Source of the DNA: CAZPNX01 sp964518765
Lineage (GTDB): Bacteria > Edwardsbacteria > AC1 > EtOH8
Assembly: GCA_964518765.1 (NCBI GenBank)
Contig: CAZFJC010000013.1
Span: 1-64,000 of the forward strand
DNA: 64,000 nt
Direction of reading: 5' to 3'
Position numbers and translations under genes: made by a program. This document shows, piece by piece, positions 7,896 to 17,128 of the stretch (positions are counted from its first letter, which is position 1; every line of letters begins with the position of its first letter). Under the pieces are notes generated by a model that was not told the DNA's origin, made no database searches, and saw only the letters and a list, made by a program, of their open reading frames with translations.

Positions 7896-9422
7896 ATGCC
7901 GAAAGTCGGCCAGGTTTTATCCCCCGGCCTTGGTCTCAAGGCCAGGTTCTCTCTGTGGCTGGTTCTGTTCGTGCCGGCCATGATGCTGGCGACCTATTTT
8001 TTCTTCTCGCGCCACCAAAGACAGAACCTTTCGACCGAGATGCGGTTGCGGGCCAGGACCATCTGCTCCGGTCTGGCCTCAGCCGCCGAGGAGGCCCTGG
8101 TGATGAAGGATGATCTGGCTTTGGCCAAGCTGGCGGCCGACGCCAAGGCCCATAATCCGGGGGTGGTTTTCTGCTCGGTGTCGGACGCCGACGGCCGCGT
8201 CTGGGCCCACACCGACCTGTCGCTGGTAAACACAGTGGAGACCTTCCCCTCCACGGCCGGAGGCCCGGCAGGAACCGATGAGGGCGTCCGGGTGTACCGC
8301 ACCAGCCAGGGCATCGAGGTCTTGGACCTTTTCCATCCCATAGCCGTCAAGGGAAAGGTTATTGGGCGGGCGCGGGTGGCCGTCTCCTTGGAATCGATAC
8401 GCCAGGCGGTCTCCAGAGCCGGGCGCGGCCTGGCCCTGATGTCCGCCGGCATCCTAGCCCTGGGTTTGGTCGGCCTGTTGCTGATGGTCTCGCTGGTGGT
8501 GGGCCCCTTGGGCCGAATCACGGCCGACATCGAGGCCATCGGCAACGGGGACCTGGACCGCCGCATCGACACCTATCGCCGCGACGAGGTGGGACAGATA
8601 GCCCAGGCGGTGCGCCAGATGGCCAGCAATCTGAAGGCCGCCCGGGAGAGGCTGATCGAGCAGGAGCGGATGAAGCGTGAGCTCCAGATCGCCCGCAACA
8701 TCCAGCAAGCCCTGCTGCCGGCAGAGCTGCCACAGATTCCGGGGCTGGAGCTGGCCGCCAGGTACCGGGCTGCGGCTGAGATCGGCGGGGATTATTACGA
8801 CCTCATTGGTACCGGCCCGGAGCGGCTGTGGCTGATCGTGGCCGATGTCTCGGGCAAGGGGGTTGGCGGATCGATGGTGATGACCATGCTCCGCAGCATA
8901 ATCAGGCTCGAAAGCGCTCGGGCCCAATCTCCCGGCCGGCTGCTGGAGGCGGTCGACGCAGCCCTGCAACGCGACATACCTGAGGGCATGTTCGTCACCA
9001 TGTTCTGCGCCCTGTTGGAGCCGGCCTCCGGACGTCTGCGCTATTGCCGGGCCGGCCACAACCCGGCCTACCTCTTCAGCCCCGGGAAAGGGAGGTTGAT
9101 GGTGCTCAAGCCCCGCGGCCAGCCACTGGGGTTCTCTTTCGAAAGCCCAGGCGGGCCTGCCGGAAACATGGTGGAGGAAGAGATCGCCTTCGGGGAGGGC
9201 GACCTGCTGGTGGCCTACACCGATGGCATTACCGAGGCGGCCGACGCCGCCGGCCAACAGTTCGGCGAGTCCAGGCTGGAGGAGGCCATCAGGGAGTCCG
9301 GCCGTCTAAGCCCGGACCGGCTGGCCGAAGAGGTGATGGACCGTCTGGAGAGGTTCACCGGAGGTCGGCCTCAATCCGACGACCTCACCCTGGTGGTGGC
9401 CCGCCGCACCCGCATCGCTTGA
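7896..9422 (+). CDS. Membrane PP2C (SpoIIE/RsbU-like) serine phosphatase with HAMP domain
   Basis: A 508-residue sensor phosphatase. TM1 covers about 18-37, followed by an extracytoplasmic sensor region (about 40-175), TM2 (about 178-203), a HAMP domain (to about 252) and a C-terminal SpoIIE-type PP2C domain (about 255-506). Metal-binding Asp motifs are intact: GGDYYD, DVSGKG, YTDGITEA and SDDLTL. Such enzymes dephosphorylate the Ser of STAS antagonists in response to a signal, which fits the two STAS-HATPase genes just upstream in the same operon. The sensor region matches no domain I can name, but its size and placement resemble double-Cache/PAS-like periplasmic sensors. The start has only a weak ribosome site, consistent with coupled expression. 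Confidence 0.92.
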   Translation: MPKVGQVLSPGLGLKARFSLWLVLFVPAMMLATYFFFSRHQRQNLSTEMRLRARTICSGLASAAEEALVMKDDLALAKLAADAKAHNPGVVFCSVSDADGRVWAHTDLSLVNTVETFPSTAGGPAGTDEGVRVYRTSQGIEVLDLFHPIAVKGKVIGRARVAVSLESIRQAVSRAGRGLALMSAGILALGLVGLLLMVSLVVGPLGRITADIEAIGNGDLDRRIDTYRRDEVGQIAQAVRQMASNLKAARERLIEQERMKRELQIARNIQQALLPAELPQIPGLELAARYRAAAEIGGDYYDLIGTGPERLWLIVADVSGKGVGGSMVMTMLRSIIRLESARAQSPGRLLEAVDAALQRDIPEGMFVTMFCALLEPASGRLRYCRAGHNPAYLFSPGKGRLMVLKPRGQPLGFSFESPGGPAGNMVEEEIAFGEGDLLVAYTDGITEAADAAGQQFGESRLEEAIRESGRLSPDRLAEEVMDRLERFTGGRPQSDDLTLVVARRTRIA

Positions 9423-9431
9423 TCAACTTCC

Positions 9432-12005
9432 ATGTTGAGATCGTTCTTATATCTCACCCTCTGCTCGCTGGCAATCTGCTCTGCCGCCCGACCGGCCGCC
9501 TGGACCATCGAGACGGTGGACTCGTCCGGAGCGGCCGGCCATTACGCCTCGCTGGCCGTGGACGGCGGCGGCCGCCTGCACCTCTGCTATTACGACTCAG
9601 CCGGCGGCGACCTGCGCTACGCCCTCAGGACCGGCGGCGCCTGGACGTACGAAGATCTCGACACCGCCGGAAATGTTGGCCTCTACTGTGCCGTTGTAGT
9701 CGGCGCCGACAATAACCCCCGGATCAGCTATTTCGACTCCACCAACCGGGCCCTAAAATTCGCCTCCTACAATGGGACCCAATGGATCGTGGAGACGGCC
9801 GACCCCGGCCCGGGCGTCGGGCAATACACCTCCGTCTGCCTCAACGGCACCACGCCCATCGTCAGCTATTACGACCAGAGCCATGGCGACCTGAAGCTGG
9901 CCACCAGGTCAGGAACATGGATTTTGACTAGGATCGACTCGGCCGGAAATGTCGGCCGGTTCAGCTCGGTGGCCAACAGCGGGACCAACCAGACTAAAAT
10001 CAGCTATTATTCGGACACCCTGCGTCAGCTTAAGTATGTCCGCCAGCAGGGCTCCAATTGGGTGGTGGAGCTGCCCGACCCGGCCATAAACGCCGGCCTT
10101 TTCACCTCCTTGGCCTTGACAGGCAACGTCCCCACCATCGCCTATTTCGACTCGGCCGGCGGCCGCATCCAGCGGGCCACCAAGCCGTCGACCAGCTGGG
10201 TGGTCGACACCGCCGACAATTCAGGAAACGCCGGCGGATATGTCTCCCTGGCATATGACCCCGCCGGCCTGCCGGCCGTCAGCTACTTCGAGGCGGCCAA
10301 CGGAGATCTGCGTCTGGCCCGCCATTCGGGCACGGCATGGACTACAGAGGCGGTGGACACCGCCGGCACGGTCGGGCTTTACACCTCCTGCCGGATCGGC
10401 TCCGATTCCACGATATATATCGCCTATTACGACCGGTCGCTGGGCCGGCTCAAACTGGCCGTCTCCGCCGACACCGTCCCACCGGGGCCGCCCCAGAACC
10501 TGACCGCCAACGGCGCCAGCCCCTCTCCCTGGAGCAACAATCCCAAGTTCGGCCTGGTCTGGACCAATCCTTACGACCGGAGCGGAATAGGGCGCTCCCT
10601 GTACAAGCTGGGGGAGGCTCCGACCTCCAATTACGACACCTCCGGATCGCTTTCGGCCGCGCCCCCTGATTCGGCCACGGCCACGGCCCTAGCCGGCCAG
10701 ATGCTGCACCTCTGGCTGGTGGACGGCGCCGGCAATACTGATTTCCAGAACCGAGCATCGGTGCTGCTGCGCTACGACAGCCTGCCTCCTTCCGGCTGCG
10801 CCGCCTCCTCGTCGCCCTTCAGCGCCACTCCGTCCTTCGTTGTCTCCTGGAACGCCGGCTCGGATTCCGGAGGCTCCGGACTCACCGGCCGCTACGCGGT
10901 TAGGGTCAGGGATGGGGCGGGTTTATGGAACCTCTGGCTGGCCGATACCCAGGCCTTGTCGGCCGTCTATCCCGGCATCGACGGCCACCGCTACTATTTC
11001 GAGGCCGCCGCCTGGGACTCGGCCGGGAACTGCGAGGCGTTCTCCACGGTAGCCGAATGCAGCACCTTGGTCAACACCTCCTTGCCGGCGGTGATCTCGA
11101 TGTCGCTGGCGCCCGACACCGTGCTTCAGGCTGGGCTCACCGTCCTGTCTGCCCGAATCACGGATAACCAAAGGGTGACGGCCGCCGAGTTCTTCATCGA
11201 CGTCACCGGAGACCCAGGCGCCGGGATTGCCGCCAGCCCAGTCGACAGCTTCGGCCAGGCCTCGGTCGATGTCCGGGACACCATTTTCGCCGCGGCTCTG
11301 TCGATCGGCGCCCACTGGGTTTTTCTCCACGGCCGCGACGACGCCGGCCAGTGGGGCCCCTTCGATTCCGTCTCGTTCTACAAGCCGGCCCCGGACACCG
11401 CCCCCCCCTCGTTCGTCATCCAGATCAGCCCGACATCGCCCTCCATCGGCGTCGCGGTGTCGGTCTCGGCCGCGCCCAGCGAGCCTTTGCATCCCGACTC
11501 CACCGCGGCCTGCACTCTGCGCGCTGCCGACGGATCGCTCCTCCCGCTGGCCCTGGCCATGGATTCGGTGAGTTTGAAGGCCTCCTTGTCCACCTCCGGG
11601 CTGCCGGCCGGCGCCTGCCGGCTGACGGTCTCCGGATACGACCGATGGTCGAACCGAGGCTCGTCGTCGATTGAATTCATCCTTTCCGCCTCCGGCGAGT
11701 TCCTGCCCGAGGACATGGTATACATCTGGCCCAATCCCGTCAGGGGTGGTTTGGCGAATTTCCATTATTATGTCAATTCCAATGCTTCGGTGACCGCCGA
11801 GGTTTTCACCCTCGACGGTCGACGGGTGGCCAAGTTGACGGGACGGGGCCAGGGCGGCAGGCCTCCTCACCGCACTGATTCCAATATGATTGTCTTTGAT
11901 GCATCGGGCCTGGCCAGCGATGTCTACCTTTTACGTCTGACCGCCACCAGCGAATCCGGGGGCGAACAACGGACCGTGATGAAGAAATTCGCCATTATCA
12001 GGTAG
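9432..12005 (+). CDS. Secreted seven-repeat protein with type IX-like C-terminal sorting domain
   Basis: An 857-residue exported protein with a signal peptide (about 1-22). Residues 25-347 hold seven repeats of 44-47 residues, each with a GxYxS strand, a YYD or YFD motif and a closing W; this number and size suggest a seven-bladed beta-propeller. Then come fibronectin/Ig-like stretches (about 350-755) and a final ~95-residue domain with a WPNP motif and VYLLRL strand, typical of the por-secretion (type IX) C-terminal sorting family. It starts nine bases after the phosphatase stop, so it appears to belong to that operon. It is probably a surface or released protein; the ligand is unknown. Confidence 0.8.
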   Translation: MLRSFLYLTLCSLAICSAARPAAWTIETVDSSGAAGHYASLAVDGGGRLHLCYYDSAGGDLRYALRTGGAWTYEDLDTAGNVGLYCAVVVGADNNPRISYFDSTNRALKFASYNGTQWIVETADPGPGVGQYTSVCLNGTTPIVSYYDQSHGDLKLATRSGTWILTRIDSAGNVGRFSSVANSGTNQTKISYYSDTLRQLKYVRQQGSNWVVELPDPAINAGLFTSLALTGNVPTIAYFDSAGGRIQRATKPSTSWVVDTADNSGNAGGYVSLAYDPAGLPAVSYFEAANGDLRLARHSGTAWTTEAVDTAGTVGLYTSCRIGSDSTIYIAYYDRSLGRLKLAVSADTVPPGPPQNLTANGASPSPWSNNPKFGLVWTNPYDRSGIGRSLYKLGEAPTSNYDTSGSLSAAPPDSATATALAGQMLHLWLVDGAGNTDFQNRASVLLRYDSLPPSGCAASSSPFSATPSFVVSWNAGSDSGGSGLTGRYAVRVRDGAGLWNLWLADTQALSAVYPGIDGHRYYFEAAAWDSAGNCEAFSTVAECSTLVNTSLPAVISMSLAPDTVLQAGLTVLSARITDNQRVTAAEFFIDVTGDPGAGIAASPVDSFGQASVDVRDTIFAAALSIGAHWVFLHGRDDAGQWGPFDSVSFYKPAPDTAPPSFVIQISPTSPSIGVAVSVSAAPSEPLHPDSTAACTLRAADGSLLPLALAMDSVSLKASLSTSGLPAGACRLTVSGYDRWSNRGSSSIEFILSASGEFLPEDMVYIWPNPVRGGLANFHYYVNSNASVTAEVFTLDGRRVAKLTGRGQGGRPPHRTDSNMIVFDASGLASDVYLLRLTATSESGGEQRTVMKKFAIIR

Positions 12006-12011
12006 CGGCCG

Positions 12012-13958
12012 ATGAGACACCAAGCTCTTGCCGTAGCCTGCTGGCTCGTTCTGGCCGGCGCACCTTTGTTTGCCCAGGCCGGCACCGGGGCCTCGTTCCT
12101 TAACATCGATGCCGGAGCAGAAGCCGTCGCCTTGGGCGGTTCCGCCGTCTCTCGGACCGGATCGGCCTGGGCGGCATTCTGGAACCCCGGCTCGCTCGGC
12201 TGGCTTCGCGGCCCAGAACTAGCTGCCTCCCACTCCGAGCAGGGCCACTCGGTGAGGTGCGAATACCTGGCCGGTGCCTACGGTGGACACCGCCTGGCCC
12301 TGGCGGTATCCCTTCAGGCGCTTACCTTGGACGGACTAGAGGAGCGCACCGAACCCTCGGCCGCGCCCCTTTCGGCCTTCGGTGCCGCCTTCCTGGCTCC
12401 GTCACTTAGCTTTGCCAAACATTTCGGCGACCGTCTCTCGGTCGGCACTAGCCTGAAGCTTGTCTACCAAAAGATCGGCGCCGACCAGGCATCCTCCTTC
12501 GCCAACGATATCGGCTTGAGCTTCCTGCCGGGCCCGTCAGGAATGCGGACCGGAGCGTCCCTCACCAACTGGGGCAGCGGGGTCAAGTTCGCCGAGCAAA
12601 GCAGCCCTCTGCCGACCAGGATCCGCCTGGGCGTCGGCTACGATCTTTTAAGCGGGGACCTCAAGCTGTCCGGAGATGTGGTCAAGCCGCGCGGCGGCCC
12701 CTTGTTCCCCTGCCTGGGGGCTGAGGGCTCCATCAGGGATGGCATCCGTCTTCGGGCGGGTTACAGGGGTGGCCAGGCCGAGGCTGGCGGCGTAGCCGGG
12801 CTTTCCGGAGGCATGGGCCTAAAAGTCCGTGGTTTCGAGATTGACTACGCGGCCGCCTCCCGCGGTGTGCTAGGGCTGGTCCATCATGTTTCTCTGACCT
12901 TCCATCCCGGAGCTGGCTCCGAAGCTAGGAACGAAAATACCATAGCCGCCGAACTGCAGAGGCGGGCCCGGATTACGGCCGAGACCTTCTTCCGGCAGGG
13001 CCAGGGCCATCTCCTGGCCGGTCGTCCCCAGGAGGCGGCCCAGAGCTTCGACCTGGCCCTGGTTTGGGATCCGGAGTTTGCCGAAGCGGGCCGGGCCTTG
13101 GCCGAGGCCAAGACGGCCGCCTCCGAGGGGGAGGCTGCCAGGCTCCTGGCATCAGGTCTGTCCCATTTCCAGGCAGGCAGGATGATTGATGCCATATCCG
13201 ACCTGGGACGTATTTTGGAGATAAAGCCGGATCATCAGGCGGCCCGCCAACTCCTGCAGAAGGCCTCGGACGCCCTGCTGGGGTCACGCCCCGCCCTGCC
13301 CTCCGATACCGCGGCCGACATCAAAATCAATCGTCACCTTCGTGAAGGAGCCCGGTTTTTGGCGACCGGGGCCTACTCCCGCGCCATAGGGGAGTGGGAG
13401 GCAGTATTGGGCTTGGAACCAGACCATCCTGCGGCCAAAGCCTCGATCGAAAGGACGGGTATCCTTCTGCGCCAGGCAGTCGAGGCCGCCCTGCAGAAGG
13501 CCGAAGCCTCGGCCAAGCAGAATAGGTGGCCCGCCGCCCTGGCATACATCAACCGGGCTTTGGAGCTGGAACCGGCCAACGAGCTGGCCCTGGCCCGAAA
13601 GAAAGAGGTGGTCGAAACACTGAACCGCCTATCCGAGACCCATGCCAGACGAGGCTCCGAGCTTCTCGCCAAAGGCGATTACCAACAGGCCGAGGCCGAG
13701 CTAAGGCTGGCGCTGGCCCTGAACCGCGACAACCGGACGGCGGCCGAGCAGCTTAACCGGCTGGGCTCCCATCGGGTCAAGGACAACGCCCGGTTGATCG
13801 GAGATCTCTACCTCAAAGGCATCGCCGCCTACACCCAGGAGGAATACGCCCAGGCGGCCGCCTTCTGGCAAAGGGTGATCGAACTGGACCCCGGACACAC
13901 CAATGCCCGGCGCAATCTGGAGCGGGTTCGAGAGAAACTGCGGATACTGGACCAATAG
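12012..13958 (+). CDS. PorV/PorQ-like outer-membrane protein fused to TPR repeats
   Basis: A 648-residue protein with a signal peptide (about 1-21), then a PorV/PorQ-type beta-barrel (about 25-295) recognised by its N-terminal GASFLNIDAGAEAVALGG segment and the WNPG motif, then several TPR units (about 310-645) with conserved A-x2-F/W, L-x2-P pattern. In Bacteroidetes, PorV is the shuttle that receives type IX cargo at the outer membrane. The TPR part would lie in the periplasm and could bind partners there. It begins six bases after the stop of the sorting-domain protein, without its own ribosome site, so the two are probably translationally coupled and functionally linked. Confidence 0.8.
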   Translation: MRHQALAVACWLVLAGAPLFAQAGTGASFLNIDAGAEAVALGGSAVSRTGSAWAAFWNPGSLGWLRGPELAASHSEQGHSVRCEYLAGAYGGHRLALAVSLQALTLDGLEERTEPSAAPLSAFGAAFLAPSLSFAKHFGDRLSVGTSLKLVYQKIGADQASSFANDIGLSFLPGPSGMRTGASLTNWGSGVKFAEQSSPLPTRIRLGVGYDLLSGDLKLSGDVVKPRGGPLFPCLGAEGSIRDGIRLRAGYRGGQAEAGGVAGLSGGMGLKVRGFEIDYAAASRGVLGLVHHVSLTFHPGAGSEARNENTIAAELQRRARITAETFFRQGQGHLLAGRPQEAAQSFDLALVWDPEFAEAGRALAEAKTAASEGEAARLLASGLSHFQAGRMIDAISDLGRILEIKPDHQAARQLLQKASDALLGSRPALPSDTAADIKINRHLREGARFLATGAYSRAIGEWEAVLGLEPDHPAAKASIERTGILLRQAVEAALQKAEASAKQNRWPAALAYINRALELEPANELALARKKEVVETLNRLSETHARRGSELLAKGDYQQAEAELRLALALNRDNRTAAEQLNRLGSHRVKDNARLIGDLYLKGIAAYTQEEYAQAAAFWQRVIELDPGHTNARRNLERVREKLRILDQ

Positions 13959-13970
13959 CCTTTATTCCGT

Positions 13971-14001
13971 AAAAAAAGCCCTCCTTCAAGAGGGCTTTTT
14001 C
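13971..14001. terminator. Bidirectional terminator between PorV-TPR gene and nifU
   Basis: The repeat AGCCCTC-loop-GAGGGCT has seven A residues on its left and five T residues on its right, so it can end transcription from both of the convergent genes. Confidence 0.85.
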
Positions 14002-14015
14002 TTTCGGCTCCGGGC

Positions 14016-14444
14016 TTAACTTTCAGAAACGCTTTGATGTCCGTGTTCTCCGGAGTGCTTCAGCTCTATGCCTGGCTTTCCCTGCTTGATCAGGTAATCG
14101 TTGATGGCCGCCCGGATGCCGTCCTCGGCCAGCACCGAGCAATGCATCTTCACCGGGGGTAGGCCGTCCAGGGCCTGGGCCACCGCCTTGTTGGTGACCT
14201 CCAACGCCTCCTCCAACGTCTTGCCTTTGACCAGCTCGGTGGCCATGGACGAGGTGGCGATGGCCGCCCCGCAGCCGAAGGTCTTGAACTTTACATCCAC
14301 GATGCGGTCACCCTCGACCTTAATCATGATCTTCATCATATCGCCGCAGACCGGGTTGCCCACCATGCCCGTTCCGTCCGGGTTTTCGATCTCGCCCATG
14401 TTCCGCGGGTTCATGAAGTGATCCATGACCTTCTCGCTGTACAC
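14016..14444 (-). CDS. nifU: Fe-S cluster assembly scaffold protein NifU/IscU
   Basis: A 142-residue U-type scaffold on which [2Fe-2S]/[4Fe-4S] clusters are built before transfer to target proteins. The three ligand Cys are present in NPVCGD, GCGAA and HCSVLA, and an Asp follows the first Cys. The length and N-terminus (MYSEKVMDHFMNP) fit the single-domain NifU of clostridial type rather than three-domain NifU. The start is a GTG with a strong GGGAGG site. No cysteine desulfurase lies in the window. The oxidoreductase, ThiH and ferredoxin in this region are among proteins that would need such clusters. Confidence 0.93.
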   Translation of the reverse strand: MYSEKVMDHFMNPRNMGEIENPDGTGMVGNPVCGDMMKIMIKVEGDRIVDVKFKTFGCGAAIATSSMATELVKGKTLEEALEVTNKAVAQALDGLPPVKMHCSVLAEDGIRAAINDYLIKQGKPGIELKHSGEHGHQSVSES

Positions 14445-14498
14445 GAACCATCCTCCCTTGGAATTTCAAGGCAATTTTAAACGTAAATCCCGGACAAG

Positions 14499-15161
14499 TC
14501 AACCCCGGGGCCGGGATTCCAGGATCCTCTGCCGCAGGTCCCTGACCGCGGTGGTGACATCCCGGGCCCTGGTGACCGCGGTCACCACCGCCAGCTTGGA
14601 GGCCCCGGCCGCCAGCGCCCGTCCGATGTTGCCTTCGTTTATCCCCCCCATGACAGTGAAGGGTATGGTCAGATGCTCTTTAATATCAATTATGGCCCCC
14701 GGCCCCAGCGGGGCCATGGGGGTGGCCTTGGTGTCGGTAGGGAATATCGGTCCTATGTTTATGTAGTCGGCACCCCCCCTCTGGGCGGCCAGGGCTTCAT
14801 CAAGGGAGTGGGTGGAGATGCCGATCAGCAGTTCCGGGGCCACCTTTCGTGCTGCCTCGAGAGGCAAATCCTCCTGTCCCAGATGCACCCCGTCGGCTCC
14901 CACCGCCAGGGCGATGTCCACGTGATCATTGATGATCAGCAGCATACCGGCCCGTTCGGTTCTTTGCCGGAACCTTCGGGCCATGAGGTACAGATCCTTT
15001 TTGGCAAGGTTCTTTTCCCTCAGCTGGACGATCCGAGCTCCTCCAGCGATCAGCCCCTCCAGGATTTCTTCATTCGTCCTTCCCAGCGACTGCCCGGAGT
15101 CGGTGACCGGATAGAGGTCGATTTTGTCGAAGGCCTGGATGCGTTCCGCCTTGGTTATCAT
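14499..15161 (-). CDS. thiE: Thiamine-phosphate synthase ThiE
   Basis: A 220-residue TIM-barrel enzyme that joins the pyrimidine (HMP-PP) and thiazole phosphates to give thiamine monophosphate. Family motifs are visible: VQLREK, INDH, GVHLGQEDL, GPIFPT and a GGI phosphate loop. Length is normal for ThiE. It is the last gene of the thiSGHE operon, 15 bases after thiH, with AAGGG directly before the ATG. ThiC, ThiD and ThiF are not in the window. Confidence 0.95.
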   Translation of the reverse strand: MITKAERIQAFDKIDLYPVTDSGQSLGRTNEEILEGLIAGGARIVQLREKNLAKKDLYLMARRFRQRTERAGMLLIINDHVDIALAVGADGVHLGQEDLPLEAARKVAPELLIGISTHSLDEALAAQRGGADYINIGPIFPTDTKATPMAPLGPGAIIDIKEHLTIPFTVMGGINEGNIGRALAAGASKLAVVTAVTRARDVTTAVRDLRQRILESRPRG

Positions 15162-15176
15162 CCCTTGCGCCGTCCT

Positions 15177-16331
15177 CTACCCTTCAAATCCCCGGTCCCA
15201 ATCCTTCCACACCGTATCGAAGCCTCTGGCGCGTATGGCCAGCGCCACCTCGGCCACCGAACGATTGTCGTCAACCGAGAACTGCTCCTCGGCGGACTGT
15301 CCCTGCCCGTCCAAATTGCCACCGAGCTTGTCGAGATACCCCCCGGGCGAGGTTTTGGAGCCGGCGCTCATCCTGGTGACGCCGACGCCGGCCATGTTAT
15401 CCCTGAAATCCGGAGACTCCCGGGTGGAGAGCACCAGGCCGACGTCGGGAAGGGCGAGCCTCAAAGCGCATATCATCTGGGCCAGCTGCCGGTCGGTCAC
15501 CGGATGGGGCGGCTGAAAGCCGCCGGCGGCTGGCCTCAACCTGGGGAATGAAATCGAGACCTGGCTACGCCAATAATGCTTCGTAAGGTAGGCGGCATGG
15601 TGGGCCAGCAGGCAGGCCTCCAGCCTCCAATCGTCCAGACCCAGCAGGGCTCCGATCCCCAGCTGGCGGAAGCCGGCGGCCCCGCCCCGTTCCGGGGCGG
15701 CCAGACGGAAGTCGAAATCTCTTTTGGGGCCGGTAGGATGCACTTGGCGGTAGACCTCGCGGTTGTAGGTCTCTTGATAGATGGCCAGCCCGTCCACCCC
15801 GGCCCCGTAAAGGCGCCGGTATTCCGCTTCGCCCAGGGGATAGATCTCTATGGCCACCGAAGGGAAGAGTTTTTTTAGCCGTCCTGCCATCTCGGCCAGC
15901 ATGTCTACCGAGACCACATCCGGACAATCGCCGCTGACCAACAGTATCTGGTGGATCCCCTGGCCGTGCAGACGGCGCGCCTCCTCCATAACCTCGTCGA
16001 GGGACAGCGTCCTCCTGGCCACCCTATTGTTGACATTGAAGCCGCAGTAGAGGCAGGCGTTGCGGCAGTAGTTGGAGATATAGAGCGGCGCGTATAATTG
16101 GACCACCCGGCCGAACCGCCTTACGGTGATGTCCCGAGCCAGGCCGGCCATTTCCTCCAAAAGCTCGCCGGCGGCCTCGGACACCAGCACCGGGATATCA
16201 TCCGAGGACACCCCCGAGCCCTGCGCCCTCCCCCTGAGGACGCGACGGACATCGTCCGATCCGGCCGCCTCTATCCTCCGGCTAAGGCTCTGCCGATCGA
16301 TCCCCTCCAGTAAGGCGGCAAATCCATTCAT
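15177..16331 (-). CDS. thiH: 2-iminoacetate synthase ThiH
   Basis: A 384-residue radical SAM enzyme that cleaves tyrosine to p-cresol and 2-iminoacetate, which feeds thiazole synthesis by ThiG. The C-x3-C-x2-C cluster motif is present (CRNACLYC), followed by the BATS-type C-terminal region with the CG-rich RMSAGSKT segment. Use of ThiH in place of oxygen-dependent glycine oxidase (ThiO) fits anaerobic or facultative life. The start codon overlaps the end of thiG by four bases, so translation is coupled. Confidence 0.95.
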   Translation of the reverse strand: MNGFAALLEGIDRQSLSRRIEAAGSDDVRRVLRGRAQGSGVSSDDIPVLVSEAAGELLEEMAGLARDITVRRFGRVVQLYAPLYISNYCRNACLYCGFNVNNRVARRTLSLDEVMEEARRLHGQGIHQILLVSGDCPDVVSVDMLAEMAGRLKKLFPSVAIEIYPLGEAEYRRLYGAGVDGLAIYQETYNREVYRQVHPTGPKRDFDFRLAAPERGGAAGFRQLGIGALLGLDDWRLEACLLAHHAAYLTKHYWRSQVSISFPRLRPAAGGFQPPHPVTDRQLAQMICALRLALPDVGLVLSTRESPDFRDNMAGVGVTRMSAGSKTSPGGYLDKLGGNLDGQGQSAEEQFSVDDNRSVAEVALAIRARGFDTVWKDWDRGFEG

Positions 16332-17101
16332 CTTAAAAAACCCGTCAACGGGCTCGAGGCCGAGGCCCTCTCGGACTCATCCATCGGTCCGGCAGACCGT
16401 GAAGAAAGGGAAGCCTCCACCGCCAGGCGGAAGGCTTTGGCCATAGCCACCGGGTCCCGGGCCACAGCCACCGCCGTGTTAACCAGCACCGCGTCCGCCC
16501 CCAGCTCGAACGCCTGACAGACGTGAGACGGCAGGCCGATCCCGGCGTCAACCACCACCGGCACCGTGGCCTGTTCCACCATGATACGGATCTGGTCGGC
16601 GGTCCTTACCCCGCGCCCAGTGCCGATGGGTGCGCCCAAGGGCATGACCGCAGCGCAGCCCGCGTCCTGCAGCCTCTTGGCCAGTATGGGGTCGGCATTG
16701 ATATAGGGCAGCACCACGAAGCCTTCCTTGACCAGGACCTCGGCCGCCTTCAGGGTCTCCACCGGGTCGGGCAGAAGATAGTTCGGCTCCGGGGTCACCT
16801 CCAGCTTCAACCAATCGATGCCGGACGCCTCCCGGGCCAGCCGGGCGATGCGCACCGCCTCGGCCGCGTCCCGGGCCCCTGAGGTGTTGGGCAGCAGCCG
16901 ATAACGTTTGCGGTCGAGGTGCGACAGGATGTCGTCCCCGGGGTTGTCCAGCTCCACCCGTCGCAGGGCCACGGTCACCAGCTCGGCCCCCGAGGCCTCC
17001 AGAGCCTGGACCATGATCTCGGGGCTGGAGAATTTCCCGGTGCCAAGGAAAAGGCGGGAGCGCAGCTTCTTTCCGGCTATCGACAAAGCTTCTTCGGACA
17101 T
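16328..17101 (-). CDS. thiG: Thiazole synthase ThiG
   Basis: A 257-residue TIM-barrel enzyme that forms the thiazole phosphate ring from deoxyxylulose phosphate, 2-iminoacetate and ThiS thiocarboxylate. Characteristic segments include SRLFLGTGK, the LKLEV strand with the Schiff-base lysine, APIGTGRG and the DAGIG loop. The last ~20 residues (after about 235) form a Ser-rich extension. It lies between thiS and thiH and overlaps the thiH start by four bases. Confidence 0.96.
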   Translation of the reverse strand: MSEEALSIAGKKLRSRLFLGTGKFSSPEIMVQALEASGAELVTVALRRVELDNPGDDILSHLDRKRYRLLPNTSGARDAAEAVRIARLAREASGIDWLKLEVTPEPNYLLPDPVETLKAAEVLVKEGFVVLPYINADPILAKRLQDAGCAAVMPLGAPIGTGRGVRTADQIRIMVEQATVPVVVDAGIGLPSHVCQAFELGADAVLVNTAVAVARDPVAMAKAFRLAVEASLSSRSAGPMDESERASASSPLTGFLR

Positions 17102-17128
17102 ACTGCTTTCTACTTTCTGTTTTTCATT

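Noticed and set aside
9504..10475. Possible tandem DNA repeat or CRISPR-like array
   Set aside because: The periodicity is in the protein (44-47 residue units) with divergent DNA; there are no identical direct repeats with unique spacers.
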